Under the pieces are notes generated by a model, which had not been told where the DNA came from, did not search any database, and was given only the letters and a program-made list of their open reading frames with translations. Shown here piece after piece: positions 47,205-56,756 of a stretch of DNA of 64,000 nucleotides. Origin of the DNA: Seongchinamella sediminis (lineage in GTDB: Bacteria > Pseudomonadota > Gammaproteobacteria > Pseudomonadales > Halieaceae); the NCBI RefSeq assembly GCF_003457605.1, contig NZ_QRAN01000015.1, forward strand, positions 1 to 64,000. The letters are read 5' to 3'. Made by a program: the position numbers and the translations under genes. How positions within the stretch are numbered: the stretch's first letter is position 1; the number at the start of each line of letters is the position of its first letter.

Positions 47205-47981
47205 ATGTCGCTATATTTTCCCCCCAGCCTCCGCGTTGATTTCGAGCCCCGGCTGGGAGGCCAGAGCACCTGGCAGGACCACGCGGCTTTTGGCTATGAC
47301 CTGGTGGCCGCCACAGCGCCCCGGCTGCTGGTGGAGTTGGGCAGCCAGCGAGGGTTTTCCTTTGCTGTGTTCTGCCAGTCCGCCCGGGAGCACTCCCTGG
47401 ACTGTACCTGCTACGCGGTAGACACCTGGGCGGGTGATGAACATACCGGCAGCTACGGGGAAGAGATTTACGACAGGCTCGCCAGCCACATTCGCGAGTT
47501 CTACCGCCATTACGCCTACCTGCTGCGGATGACATTCGACGAGGCTGTGGCCCAGTTCAGCGATGGCAGTATCGACCTGCTGCACATTGACGGCCTGCAC
47601 ACCTACGAGGCGGTCGCCCACGATTTCCACACCTGGTATCCCAAAGTTGCCACCGGCGGCATTATCCTGTTCCACGACATTGCCGAGCGGCAGGGTGATT
47701 TTGGCGTCTGGAAGCTCTGGGAGGAACTGCAACAGCAGTATCCCTGCTTCACCTTCACTCATGGTCACGGCCTGGGCGTACTGCGCAAACCGGGAGGTGC
47801 GGCACTGCAGGAACAAGCCCGGCTGATTCAATTGCTGTTCGGCGACTCGGCAGAGGACCGGCAGGTCCTGGCGGAGATGTACAGCATCGCCGGGCAGTTC
47901 CTGAAAAGCCGCCGCCAGGCGCGCAAGTTCCGCGAGAGCCGGGAGCAGGCGATCAAGCGCAAGATGACTCAACAGGCATGA
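47205..47981 (+). CDS. Class I SAM-dependent methyltransferase
   Basis: 258 residues. The SAM loop reads LLVELGSQRGFSFAVFCQSA, with acidic CYAVDTWAGDEHTGSYG, LLHIDGLHTYEAVAHDF and GGIILFHDIAERQGDFGVW, the Methyltransf_24-like pattern common in cell-surface glycan clusters. C-terminal tail is basic and helical. Overlaps the next gene by 4 nt (ATGA), so part of the operon methyltransferase-GT2-sulfotransferase. Acceptor unknown; a sugar of the same glycan is likely. Confidence 0.82.
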   Translation: MSLYFPPSLRVDFEPRLGGQSTWQDHAAFGYDLVAATAPRLLVELGSQRGFSFAVFCQSAREHSLDCTCYAVDTWAGDEHTGSYGEEIYDRLASHIREFYRHYAYLLRMTFDEAVAQFSDGSIDLLHIDGLHTYEAVAHDFHTWYPKVATGGIILFHDIAERQGDFGVWKLWEELQQQYPCFTFTHGHGLGVLRKPGGAALQEQARLIQLLFGDSAEDRQVLAEMYSIAGQFLKSRRQARKFRESREQAIKRKMTQQA

Positions 47982-48973
47982 CTACCCTGTCCCGGCCCCG
48001 GCTCTCCGTGGTGGTAGTGGCCTACCGCATGCCGACGCAACTGCAACGCACCCTGCATACGCTGTCCACCGCCTACCAACGCAACGTGAGCCAGGAGGAC
48101 TACGAGGTCATCGTGGTGGAGAACAGCTCCGACCAGAACCTCGATGAACACACGCTAGAACAGCTGCCGGCTAACTTTCGCTACTTCCTCCGCGATGAGT
48201 CCAGCCCCACGCCGGTGCACGCCCTCAACTTCGGTTTCGAGCAGGCCCGCGGCGAGTACCTGGGGATCATGATCGATGGCGCTCACATGGTCACTCCGCG
48301 GGTAATCGAGCACGCCCTGGCCTGTTTTCGCGCCCACCCCAACTGCCTGGTGGCCATTCCGGTACACCACCTGGGGCCCCAGGAGCAGCACATCAGCACG
48401 CGCGAAGGTTACAACAGCGATGAGCAGGACAGGCTGCTGGCCAGCGTGGACTGGCGTCAAGATGGCTATGAACTATTCCGCATCAGCGTCTGGTGCAGCG
48501 CCCATTCCCGCGGCTTCATGCAGCCTATTTCCGAGTCCAACTGTTATTTCGTGCCGCGGCAAAACCTGGCCGCCATCGGTTACGCCGACACCAGCTTCGA
48601 CTACGAGGGCGGCGGCGCCATCAACCTGCACATGTTCCGCGCTCTGGGCCTGTTTCCTGGCAGCAGCTATGTCCTGCTGCACGGCGAGGCAAGTTTCCAC
48701 CAGTTCCACGGCGGGGTGACCTCCAACGAAACCCGCGAGCAGGTGGTGGACAAGTTCTTCCAGCAATTGAGCGATCACTGGCGCGGCCAGTACCGGGCGC
48801 TGACCCGTGAACCGCTGTTTTACGGCAGCATCAGCCCCCAGGCGCAGGCCCTGGTAACCGTGGCGTCACGTTTTGGTGAACGGCGGGCAAAACGCCTGGG
48901 TGATATGGGCAAGGCACTCTGGCCGGAACAGGCCGCCAGCGCCCTGGAGGACCTCCCCATTTTCGGGGAGTGA
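47978..48973 (+). CDS. GT2-like glycosyltransferase
   Basis: 331 residues. The N-terminus RLSVVVVAYRMPTQLQRTLH and EVIVVENSSDQ follow the GT-A fold. The usual DxD-like position is GIMIDGAHMVTPRVIEHAL, with only one Asp visible, so metal binding or activity could differ. The later part (about 170-331) contains FDYEGGGAINLHMFRALGLF. Likely transfers a sugar to a lipid-linked glycan in the cytosol. Coupled by 4-nt overlaps to both neighbours. Confidence 0.8.
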   Translation: MTTLSRPRLSVVVVAYRMPTQLQRTLHTLSTAYQRNVSQEDYEVIVVENSSDQNLDEHTLEQLPANFRYFLRDESSPTPVHALNFGFEQARGEYLGIMIDGAHMVTPRVIEHALACFRAHPNCLVAIPVHHLGPQEQHISTREGYNSDEQDRLLASVDWRQDGYELFRISVWCSAHSRGFMQPISESNCYFVPRQNLAAIGYADTSFDYEGGGAINLHMFRALGLFPGSSYVLLHGEASFHQFHGGVTSNETREQVVDKFFQQLSDHWRGQYRALTREPLFYGSISPQAQALVTVASRFGERRAKRLGDMGKALWPEQAASALEDLPIFGE

Positions 48974-49989
48974 ACAGCCCGGTGAACCGACCCGCCCCCC
49001 TGCTGCATATTGGCTATCCAAAATGCCTGTCTACCTGGATGCAGCAATGCCTGTTCCAGCCGGGGCAGGGCATGGTCAATGTGATGAACCCGTTCGAGAT
49101 CCAGCTGGGGTTGGTCAGTGTCGATCCGCTGGAATTCCAGCCCCATGCATTTACCGCCGATTTCTGGCGCCGCTACAGCGAACAATCGACCGGGACGGGC
49201 CTGTTGCCGGTGCTGAGTTCGGAAAACCTGGCGGGGGCCATCAGTCACAACGGCTACAACGCGAAATACAATGCCGACAAGCTGTACGCCTGTTTCCCTG
49301 ATGCGAGGGTGTTGATCATCATACGCGAACAGCGCGCCGCCCTGCGCTCGCTTTACCGCACCCTGGTCGCCTGGGGCATGCCCTACCCCCTGGAACAGCT
49401 GCTGCGGCCAGAACCCCACTGGCAGCACATGGCGCCCGCGTTTGCGCCCACGGTGCTGGAGTACCACCGGCTTATCGCCTACTACCAGCAGCTGTTTGGC
49501 AGCGGGCAGGTAAAAGTGCTGTGCTACGAGACCTTCGCTGGAAACCCCAAAGCCTTCATTGAGGCCATCGCCAGTCACGGCCAGTTGACTGCAATGGACA
49601 AGCGGCTCGCCTCACTGCCGGTCAAGCGGCGCATCAACCCCGGGACTTCACTTTACGGTATTGAGAAGCATCGGCTGGCAAATCGCCTGTACCGCAACCT
49701 GTATAACGCCAACGGACTGATCCGGGAAACAGAGGAACGCCAGTTCCGGCGCATGGCCGATTTTCGCCGCCGCCAGGAAGGCCTGTTCGACCGGCTGCTG
49801 TCACCGACCCTGGAACGGCGGTTTACCGCCCGCTTACATGATGCAACTCGCGGCATGTACGCCAGCAGTAATCGCCGGACGATGGCGCTGACAGGCCTGC
49901 AGCTTGACGCCTTTGACTACCAGCTGGAGCCTGCCAGAACACCGGGGTTAGCTCAGTCTGAGTCGGGAGAAAACTCGACGATTTCGTAA
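48970..49989 (+). CDS. Sulfotransferase-family protein (2)
   Basis: 339 residues. PAPS-binding loop HIGYPKCLSTWMQQCLF, in which the usual Ser/Thr after Lys is Cys-Leu, and a 3'-phosphate region VLIIIREQRAALRSLYRTLV. The C-terminal half is Arg-rich. Distinct from the sulfotransferase at 42989, so the two probably act on different positions or acceptors. Start is GTG overlapping the GT2 stop (GTGA). Its 3' end overlaps the convergent osmC gene by 37 bp. Confidence 0.8.
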   Translation: MNSPVNRPAPLLHIGYPKCLSTWMQQCLFQPGQGMVNVMNPFEIQLGLVSVDPLEFQPHAFTADFWRRYSEQSTGTGLLPVLSSENLAGAISHNGYNAKYNADKLYACFPDARVLIIIREQRAALRSLYRTLVAWGMPYPLEQLLRPEPHWQHMAPAFAPTVLEYHRLIAYYQQLFGSGQVKVLCYETFAGNPKAFIEAIASHGQLTAMDKRLASLPVKRRINPGTSLYGIEKHRLANRLYRNLYNANGLIRETEERQFRRMADFRRRQEGLFDRLLSPTLERRFTARLHDATRGMYASSNRRTMALTGLQLDAFDYQLEPARTPGLAQSESGENSTIS

Positions 49990-50387
49990 CTGTGGCTCAT
50001 CGTCACCCCCGCCGCACCGAGCATGATGGAGGCGCTGCAGTACTTCTCGGCAGACAGTTCCACCGCCCGCTTCACGTGATTCTCCTTGAGGCCGACGCCG
50101 GTGACGATAAAGTGCAGGTTGATCCGGGTGAATACCGCCGGTACCGCGTCGGCGCGCTCTGCCTCGACTTCCACTTTGCAGTCCACCACCTTCTGGCGGG
50201 ACTTCTTCAGCATGCTCATCACGTCGTAGGTAGAACAGCCACCGGTGCCGAGCAGCAGCAATTCCATGGGGCGCGGCCCCAGGTTGCGCCCGCCCAGGTC
50301 GGCAGAGCCATCCATTACCACCGCGTGACCACTGCCGGACTCGCCCACGAACATGGCGCCGTCGGTCCATTTCACCGTTGCTTTCAT
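49953..50387 (-). CDS. OsmC-family protein
   Basis: 144 residues of the YhfA/PA0653-like OsmC group, which reduce organic peroxides through two cysteines: here GTGGCSTYDVMSML and EKYCSASIM. ATG 50387 has GAGGAA upstream; a longer frame to 50438 lacks similarity. It is divergent from the crp/vfr gene, the arrangement of Pseudomonas. Confidence 0.88.
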   Translation of the reverse strand: MKATVKWTDGAMFVGESGSGHAVVMDGSADLGGRNLGPRPMELLLLGTGGCSTYDVMSMLKKSRQKVVDCKVEVEAERADAVPAVFTRINLHFIVTGVGLKENHVKRAVELSAEKYCSASIMLGAAGVTMSHSYEIVEFSPDSD

Positions 50388-50503
50388 TGCTTCCTCACCT
50401 GGAAAAAACTGGCGCCGCAGCTTAGCACAAGAAATCACGTTTTACTTGGGCGAGGACCGGGGTAGAATCGGTAAAACAACATACAACGCAGGGGTAAAGC
50501 GGG

Positions 50504-51148
50504 GTGCTGAAGCCGCAGATCACAAATAACATTCCCAATGTGGAGAACTTCCTCCGCCACTGCGAGAGAAAGCAGTACAAGGCCAAGGCCGTGGTGATGA
50601 AGCAGGGGGAGGCCGGTGACCGCCTGTACCTTATTCTCGATGGATCCGTGTCAGTCATGGTGGAAGACGAAGCCGAAGCCGATCACATGATGGTGGTGAG
50701 CTACCTCAACCCCGGCGATTTTGTCGGTGAAATGGGCCTGTTCGAGGACGAGATTACCCCCCGCAGCGCGATGGTCACCGCCAAGACCGAGTGTGAAGTG
50801 GCGGAAATCAGCTACGAAAAATTCCACCAGATAAGCGCCCAGTACCCGGAGGTGCTCGCCGCCATTGCCCGCCAGCTGGGCAAGCGCCTGCGCCAGACCA
50901 CTCGCAAGCTCACCGACCTGGCCTTTGTTGACGTATCCGGCCGCATCGCCCACACCCTGCTGGACCTTTGCCGGGAACCGGATGCCATGACCCACCCCGA
51001 CGGCATGCAGATCAAGATTACCCGCCAGGAACTGGGCAAGATTGTCGGCTGCTCCCGGGAAATGGCCGGCCGCGTGCTGAAGTCCCTGGAGCAGGACGGG
51101 CTGGTGTCGGTTTCGGGCAAGACCATGGTGGTTTTCGGGGCCCGTTAG
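50504..51148 (+). CDS. crp: cAMP receptor protein, CRP/Vfr family
   Basis: cAMP-responsive global regulator. 214 residues that follow E. coli CRP and Pseudomonas Vfr closely: cAMP pocket [20 protein letters not shown], dimer helix, [20 protein letters not shown], then [20 protein letters not shown] and the recognition helix [17 protein letters not shown]. Start is GTG 50504. Pseudomonas Vfr controls virulence and twitching; targets here are unknown. Convergent 4-nt overlap with trpC. Confidence 0.95.
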   Translation: MLKPQITNNIPNVENFLRHCERKQYKAKAVVMKQGEAGDRLYLILDGSVSVMVEDEAEADHMMVVSYLNPGDFVGEMGLFEDEITPRSAMVTAKTECEVAEISYEKFHQISAQYPEVLAAIARQLGKRLRQTTRKLTDLAFVDVSGRIAHTLLDLCREPDAMTHPDGMQIKITRQELGKIVGCSREMAGRVLKSLEQDGLVSVSGKTMVVFGAR

Positions 51149-51945
51149 AAAAACAGTTCCCGCAGCTTCTCCCCCGGCTCCCCGGCGCGCATAAACGCCT
51201 CGCCCACCAGGAAGGCGTGCACCTCCCGCTCGCGCATCCGCGCCACGTCGTCGGGGGTGTGAATACCGCTTTCGGTGACCACCACCCGGTCGGCAGGAAT
51301 ATGGGGCAACAGCTCGAAGGTCGTTTCCAGGCGCATCTCGAAACTGTGCAGGTCGCGGTTGTTGATACCCACCAGCCGGGTCTCCAGCTCCAGGGCCCGG
51401 TCCAGTTCGGCCCGGTCGTGAACCTCCACCAGCACATCCAGGCCAAACTCCCCGGCGGTGGCGGCCAGTTCACGCATCTGGTCGTCCGCCAGGGCGGCGA
51501 CAATCAGCAGGATCGCATCGGCGCCAATCGCCCGTGACTCGACCACCTGGTAGGGGTCGACGGTGAAGTCCTTGCGGATGACCGGCAGGTCGCAGGCGGC
51601 GCGGGCCTGCTGCAGGTACTCATCGGCGCCCTGGAAGAAATCGATATCGGTGAGCACGGAGAGACAGGTCGCGCCGCCGCGCTGGTAACTGGCGGCAATT
51701 GCCGCGGGGTCGAAGTCGGCGCGAATTACCCCCTTGCTCGGGGAAGCTTTCTTGGCCTCGGCGATGACCGCCGGCTCCGCCGCTGCAACCCGGGAGGCCA
51801 GCGCCGCGGCAAAGCCCCGGGCCGGCGACTGCTCGCTGATACGGGACTCCAGGCTGGCCAGCGATGTATGCGCCCGCCGCGAGGCGACTTCCTCCGCCTT
51901 GCGAGCCAGGATTTTGCGTAGAATGGTGGGAGGGTTTATTGCCAT
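51145..51945 (-). CDS. trpC: Indole-3-glycerol-phosphate synthase
   Basis: Converts CdRP to indole-3-glycerol phosphate. 266 residues: [38 protein letters not shown] (catalytic Lys), [50 protein letters not shown], and [13 protein letters not shown]. Monofunctional (no TrpF fused). In the trpG-trpD-trpC operon with a 4-nt gap to trpD. Confidence 0.97.
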   Translation of the reverse strand: MAINPPTILRKILARKAEEVASRRAHTSLASLESRISEQSPARGFAAALASRVAAAEPAVIAEAKKASPSKGVIRADFDPAAIAASYQRGGATCLSVLTDIDFFQGADEYLQQARAACDLPVIRKDFTVDPYQVVESRAIGADAILLIVAALADDQMRELAATAGEFGLDVLVEVHDRAELDRALELETRLVGINNRDLHSFEMRLETTFELLPHIPADRVVVTESGIHTPDDVARMREREVHAFLVGEAFMRAGEPGEKLRELFF

Positions 51946-51949
51946 TGCC

Positions 51950-52996
51950 TTATCCCGCCTCGCCGCCGCGCATCAATTGGGTAAAGTCCACAAAGGACTT
52001 GAGCTTTTCTGCCGCCTGGCCACTTGCCAGCAGGTCTTCCGCCATGGCCACACCGGCGGCCAGGGTGCTGGTCACATCGGCAACATAAATCGTCGCCCCG
52101 GCGTTGAGCGCGATAATCGCCGCCGCCTTGCGCGAGGCCTCGTCATCGGCGCCGGCCAGCGCACTGCGGATCAGCGCCGCCGAAGCAGCGGAATCCGCCA
52201 CCGCCAGCCCCTCCAGCGACTGGCGCTCAAGACCGAAATCTTCCGGACTGATGCTATAGCTTTCAATTTTGCCGTCGCGCAACTCGGCGACCCGGGTGGG
52301 AGCGGCGATCGATATCTCATCCAGGCCGTCGTCAGAGTGCACAATCATCACGTGTTCTGAGCCCAGGGACCTGAGCACCTCCGCCAGCGGCTGGCACAGG
52401 TCCGCGGAAAATACACCGATCACCTGGCGGGTCACGCCAGCGGGATTGGTGAGCGGGCCCAGCACATTGAACAGCGTACGCATGCCCAGCTCACGGCGGG
52501 GGCCAATGGCGTAACGCATGGCGCTGTGATGGGCGGGCGCAAACATAAAGCCCACGCCGACCTCCTCGATGGCCCGGGCAACCTGGACGGGATCCAGGTC
52601 CAGGGGCATGCCCAGGGTTTCCAGCACGTCGGAACTGCCGCTGCTGGAAGACACCCCCCGGTTGCCGTGCTTGGCCACGTGGGCACCGGCCGCCGCCACC
52701 ACAAAGGTCGCGGCAGTCGACACATTGAACAGGTTGGCGCCATCGCCACCGGTACCGACCAGGTCCACCAGGTGGGGTGCGCTGACCTCAACCGGTGTTG
52801 CCAGTTCGCGCATCACCTGGGCTGCCCCGGCGATTTCATCGGTGGTCTCGCCCTTGATGCGCAGGGCCACCAGCAGGGCACCGATCTGCGCATCGGTGGC
52901 GTCGCCGGACATGACCTGGCGCATGACCCCTGCCATGTCTTGCTGGCTGAGGCTGTGCCCGTCTACCAGGGCCGCCAGCGCTTGCTGCATATCCAT
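51950..52996 (-). CDS. trpD: Anthranilate phosphoribosyltransferase
   Basis: Adds phosphoribose to anthranilate. 348 residues: [40 protein letters not shown], and [20 protein letters not shown] followed by [17 protein letters not shown] 52996 ([13 protein letters not shown]) begins 1 nt after the trpG stop; the frame extends upstream without similarity. Confidence 0.96.
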   Translation of the reverse strand: MDMQQALAALVDGHSLSQQDMAGVMRQVMSGDATDAQIGALLVALRIKGETTDEIAGAAQVMRELATPVEVSAPHLVDLVGTGGDGANLFNVSTAATFVVAAAGAHVAKHGNRGVSSSSGSSDVLETLGMPLDLDPVQVARAIEEVGVGFMFAPAHHSAMRYAIGPRRELGMRTLFNVLGPLTNPAGVTRQVIGVFSADLCQPLAEVLRSLGSEHVMIVHSDDGLDEISIAAPTRVAELRDGKIESYSISPEDFGLERQSLEGLAVADSAASAALIRSALAGADDEASRKAAAIIALNAGATIYVADVTSTLAAGVAMAEDLLASGQAAEKLKSFVDFTQLMRGGEAG

Positions 52997-52997
52997 G

Positions 52998-53576
52998 CTA
53001 TTGCTCCAGGAAATTGCGCAACAGGTCGTGCCCGTGCGCGGTGAGAATGGACTCCGGGTGAAACTGCACCCCCTCGATGGCCAGTTCCCGGTGCCGCAGG
53101 CCCATGATTTCATCCAGCTCGCCGGATTCCGTCTGGGTCCATGCAGTGACTTCCAGGCACGCCGGGAGGCTCTCCTTCTCCACCACCAGGCTGTGGTAGC
53201 GGGTGGCTTCGAAGGGTTCACTCAGGCCACGGAATACGCCCTGCCCCCGGTGATGTACGGGCGAGGTTTTGCCGTGCATGACCCGGCGCGCCCGCACTAT
53301 CCTGCCACCAAAGACCTGGCCGATGCTCTGGTGGCCCAGGCAAATCCCCAGGATAGGCAGCTGGCCGGCATATTCCTCGATCACCGCCATGGAGATCCCC
53401 GCCTCGTTGGGCGTACAGGGCCCGGGGGAGATGACGATTTTTGCCGGCTTCAGTGCCGCAATATCAGACACCGCGATCTCATCGTTGCGCACCACATGGA
53501 CATCGGCGCCCAACTCGCCCAGGTACTGCACCACGTTGTAGGTAAAGGAATCGTAATTATCGATCATCAGGAGCAT
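52998..53576 (-). CDS. trpG: Anthranilate synthase glutamine amidotransferase component
   Basis: Supplies ammonia to TrpE. 192 residues: [35 protein letters not shown], the nucleophile cysteine in [16 protein letters not shown], and the His-Glu pair in [17 protein letters not shown] 53576 overlaps the trpE 3' end by 10 nt, giving one transcript trpE-G-D-C. This differs from Pseudomonas, where trpE and trpGDC are at separate places. Confidence 0.96.
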   Translation of the reverse strand: MLLMIDNYDSFTYNVVQYLGELGADVHVVRNDEIAVSDIAALKPAKIVISPGPCTPNEAGISMAVIEEYAGQLPILGICLGHQSIGQVFGGRIVRARRVMHGKTSPVHHRGQGVFRGLSEPFEATRYHSLVVEKESLPACLEVTAWTQTESGELDEIMGLRHRELAIEGVQFHPESILTAHGHDLLRNFLEQ

Positions 53577-55069
53577 GACTTGTCCCCCTGTTCGCCCGCC
53601 AGCACCATGGAGGCGGCCCGGAACATGGCCCGGGCCTTGTTGTGGGTTTCCTTCCACTCCAGCCGCGGCACCGAATCAGCCACCACGCCGCCCCCGGCCT
53701 GGACGTACAGCCTGCCGTCCTTGATCACCGCGGTGCGGATGGCGATGGCGGTATCCATGTCGCCGGCCCAGGAAATATAACCCACCGCGCCGCCGTAAAC
53801 GCCGCGCTTGACCGGCTCCAGTTCGTCGATGATTTCCATGGCGCGGATCTTCGGGGCGCCGCTCAGGGTTCCGGCTGGCAGCGTTGCCCGCAGCACATCG
53901 ATAGCGGACTTGTCATCCTTCAGCTCACCGGTCACGTTGGACACAATGTGCATCACGTGGGAGTAGCGCTCCACCACCATTTTGTCGGTGAGCTCGACCG
54001 ATCCGGTTCTGGCAATACGCCCCACGTCGTTGCGGCCCAGGTCGATGAGCATCAGGTGCTCGGCAATTTCCTTGGGATCTGCCAGCAGTTCCGCCTCCAG
54101 CGCCTCGTCCTCTTCCTCGCTGTAACCCCGCCGGCGGGTGCCGGCAATCGGCCGCACGGTGACCAGGCCATGCTCCAGCCTGGCGAGGATTTCCGGCGAC
54201 GAACCCACAATGTGGAAATCTTCCAGGTCCAGGTAGTACATGTAGGGTGAGGGATTGAGATTGCGCAGGGCCCGGTACAGGTTCAAGGGCGGTGCGCTAA
54301 ACGGTACGCTCATTCGCTGGGAGGGCACCACCTGCATCACATCACCGGCAAGGACGTACTCTTTCACCTTGTCCACGGCCTCGTGGTAGGCCTCCTGGGT
54401 GAAGTGGGACTCGGCCTGCTGCTCCAGCTCGGAACTGTCGGCGGCATCCAGCGACACCTCGGGTAGCGGCGCCATCGGTTCCCGCAGTTGCGCGACCAGC
54501 TGCTGCAGGCGCTGATTGGCGCGCTCCAGGGCATCGTCATCCACCGGGTCGGCGTTCACTACCAGGCGGATAGTGCCCGCCAGGTTGTCGAACACCAGCA
54601 CTTCTTCCGCCACCATCAGCAGGATATCGGGGTTGCCCAGTTCGTCTGCCGGCATGCCCGGCGCCAGCCGCGGCTCGACATAACGCACCGTATCGTAGCC
54701 GAAGTAACCCACCAGGCCACCGTGGAATACCGGCAGATCCTCCCGGGGGGCCGCGCGGTAACGCCGCTGGAAATCCTCGGCAAAGGCCAGTGGATCGGCG
54801 ACCTCCTCGCTTTCGGTGAGTTCGCCATCAACAAAAATATCGGCCCGGTGGTCGTAAACCTTGAGCACGGTCCTGCAGGGCAGGCCGATTATCGAGTAGC
54901 GGCCCCACTTCTCGCCGCCCTGGACAGATTCAAAAAAGAAGGAGTAGGGCCCTTCCGCCAGTTTGCGGTAGGCACTGATGGGGGTTTCCAGGTCCGCCAG
55001 CACTTCCAGACTGACAGGTATACGGTTGAAGTCTTGTGCCACCAGGGCGGCAAAGTCCTGCGAATTCAT
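53567..55069 (-). CDS. trpE: Anthranilate synthase component I
   Basis: Makes anthranilate from chorismate. 500 residues: [99 protein letters not shown], and [20 protein letters not shown]. An N-terminal LES-type tryptophan-feedback motif appears as FFFESV. Preceded by its own promoter (55218-55245) and the leader peptide trpL. Confidence 0.97.
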   Translation of the reverse strand: MNSQDFAALVAQDFNRIPVSLEVLADLETPISAYRKLAEGPYSFFFESVQGGEKWGRYSIIGLPCRTVLKVYDHRADIFVDGELTESEEVADPLAFAEDFQRRYRAAPREDLPVFHGGLVGYFGYDTVRYVEPRLAPGMPADELGNPDILLMVAEEVLVFDNLAGTIRLVVNADPVDDDALERANQRLQQLVAQLREPMAPLPEVSLDAADSSELEQQAESHFTQEAYHEAVDKVKEYVLAGDVMQVVPSQRMSVPFSAPPLNLYRALRNLNPSPYMYYLDLEDFHIVGSSPEILARLEHGLVTVRPIAGTRRRGYSEEEDEALEAELLADPKEIAEHLMLIDLGRNDVGRIARTGSVELTDKMVVERYSHVMHIVSNVTGELKDDKSAIDVLRATLPAGTLSGAPKIRAMEIIDELEPVKRGVYGGAVGYISWAGDMDTAIAIRTAVIKDGRLYVQAGGGVVADSVPRLEWKETHNKARAMFRAASMVLAGEQGDKSCS

Positions 55070-55121
55070 GGGTGTTCCTCGGAGATTGATTGTACGTATT
55101 CAGGTCGAAGCGGGGCCCTGG

Positions 55122-55190
55122 CTACCATCGCCAGCAAGTGACCTCGCGCATCGAAAGCAGGTCGATGCTGTTACGTACGGCTGTTTGCAC
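55122..55190 (-). CDS. trpL: trp operon leader peptide
   Basis: A 22-codon frame read by eye on the minus strand, starting GTG (55188-55190) and stopping TAG (55122-55124). Its last residues are Cys-Trp-Arg-Trp, so two Trp codons lie right before the stop, as in trp attenuator peptides. GGAG lies 6 nt before the GTG. It sits about 25 nt after the predicted trpE transcription start. AGGTC (minus strand, 55140-55144) can pair with either of two copies of GACCT (55102-55106, 55159-55163). These would be mutually exclusive but only 5-bp stems, and no T-rich terminator is seen. Confidence 0.65.
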   Translation of the reverse strand: MQTAVRNSIDLLSMREVTCWRW

Positions 55191-55217
55191 AGCAATCTCC
55201 GGATACAGACTGGACCT

Positions 55218-55245
55218 ATTGTACATAGGGGGATCGGGATGGCAA
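55218..55245 (-). promoter_or_regulatory. Promoter of the trpE operon
   Basis: On the minus strand -35 TTGCCA (55240-55245) and -10 TACAAT (55218-55223) are separated by 16 bp. It lies 149 nt upstream of the trpE ATG, with the leader peptide in between. Confidence 0.65.
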
Positions 55246-55269
55246 ACAGGGTCTACCCGCCGGCAGGCT

Positions 55270-55938
55270 CTACACGCCCGCCAGCTGTTCCCGCATGGCG
55301 GCTATCACCGCCGCGTAATCCGGCTGGTTGAAGATCGCCGAGCCTGCCACGAAGGTATCGGCGCCAGCCGCGGCGATCTCGGCAATGTTGCTCGCCGACA
55401 CGCCGCCGTCGATCTCCAGGCGGATATCGAGCCCGGTGGCGTCGATCATGGCCCGCGCCTCGCGCAGCTTGTCCAGCGTTGCCGGAATAAACGACTGCCC
55501 GCCAAAGCCCGGGTTTACCGACATCAGCAGCACCATGTCCACCTTGTCCATCACGTACTTCAACGCATCCAGGCCCATTGCCGGGTTGAATACCAGGCCG
55601 GACTTGCAGCCGGCGGCGCGGATCATCTGCAGGGAGCGGTCCACGTGGGTGGAGGCATCCGGATGGAAGGTAATGTAGGTGGCGCCGGCCTCGGCGAAGT
55701 CGCCGATCAGGCGGTCTACCGGGCTGACCATCAGGTGCACGTCGATGGGCGCGGTCACTCCATGCTTGCGCAGGGCCTTGCAGACCATGGGGCCGATGGT
55801 CAGGTTGGGCACGTAGTGATTGTCCATCACGTCGAAATGCACTATATCGGCGCCGGCGGCGAGCACCTTGTCCACTTCTTCCCCGAGGCGGGCAAAATCG
55901 GCGGATAGAATGGAAGGGGCGATCTGGTAGTCGGCCAT
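55270..55938 (-). CDS. rpe: Ribulose-phosphate 3-epimerase
   Basis: Interconverts ribulose-5-P and xylulose-5-P. 222 residues: [77 protein letters not shown] and [11 protein letters not shown] (TIM-barrel metal and phosphate sites). ATG 55938 has GGAG upstream; a second ATG is 6 codons earlier. In Pseudomonas gph lies between rpe and trpE; it is absent here. Confidence 0.96.
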   Translation of the reverse strand: MADYQIAPSILSADFARLGEEVDKVLAAGADIVHFDVMDNHYVPNLTIGPMVCKALRKHGVTAPIDVHLMVSPVDRLIGDFAEAGATYITFHPDASTHVDRSLQMIRAAGCKSGLVFNPAMGLDALKYVMDKVDMVLLMSVNPGFGGQSFIPATLDKLREARAMIDATGLDIRLEIDGGVSASNIAEIAAAGADTFVAGSAIFNQPDYAAVIAAMREQLAGV

Positions 55939-56066
55939 GATGGACTCCGGCTGCATTAAAAGCGGCTATTCTACCCCGTACACGGTCGCGGAACGAGGCG
56001 CATGGCGATGATGTTAAACCGGGCGCCTGATGCCGCCATGGCTCTCTGCAGCCCGCCCGGCGTGTT

Positions 56067-56756
56067 TCACTGCTCAGCGGCTGAGCGGATCCGGGTATCC
56101 AGCGCCTGCAGCCGCTGCGGGGTCCCCACATCTTCCCAGTCGCCGCCGTAGTATTCCCCGCCCAGGGTGCCCGCGGCTATGGCAGCATCCAGCAGTGGCC
56201 GCAGCGCCAGCTTGCCCGCTGTCACATCCTTGAAGAAAGCGGGCGTGTACAGCCCCAAACCGGCATAGGTATAGCCCGCCTGGTCAGCCGGCCGATAAGC
56301 CACGCGGCCATCCCCGCCGAGGCAGAAGTCGCCCAGCGGGTGCTGGGGCGGGTTGTCCACCATCACCAGGTGGGCCTGCTCCCAGGGCCTCAGGCTGTAG
56401 CGGCGCAGCTGGTCAAGCGGATAGTCGATCCACACGTCGCCATTGATGACCAGGAAAGGGTCGCTGCCGAGCAGGGGCAATGCCTGCTGGATTCCGCCTG
56501 CGGTTTCCAGTGGCTGTGCCTCCCGGGACCAGGCGATACTCAACTCCCAACGGGAGCCATCACCGCAATAGTCGATGACCTGCTGCGCAAGGTGGGAGAC
56601 ATTCACCACCAGGTCGCGAAAACCCGCCTTGCCCAGCGCCCGAATGTGGTACTCCAACAGCGGCATATCGGCCACCTGTAACAGGGGCTTGGGGGTGTGC
56701 TCGGTGAGCGGCCGCATCCGCTCGCCGACACCGGCGCAGAGGATCATTGCCTTCAT
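56067..56756 (-). CDS. murU: N-acetylmuramate alpha-1-phosphate uridylyltransferase
   Basis: Makes UDP-MurNAc from MurNAc-1-phosphate, bypassing MurA/MurB in peptidoglycan recycling. 229 residues: MKAMILCAGVGERMRPLTEH (nucleotide loop, with catalytic Arg/Lys in TPKPLL), FLVINGDVWIDYPL (DxD) and GDWEDVGTPQRLQAL. ATG 56756 overlaps the amgK stop by 4 nt, giving the same amgK-murU pair as in Pseudomonas. Confidence 0.93.
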   Translation of the reverse strand: MKAMILCAGVGERMRPLTEHTPKPLLQVADMPLLEYHIRALGKAGFRDLVVNVSHLAQQVIDYCGDGSRWELSIAWSREAQPLETAGGIQQALPLLGSDPFLVINGDVWIDYPLDQLRRYSLRPWEQAHLVMVDNPPQHPLGDFCLGGDGRVAYRPADQAGYTYAGLGLYTPAFFKDVTAGKLALRPLLDAAIAAGTLGGEYYGGDWEDVGTPQRLQALDTRIRSAAEQ

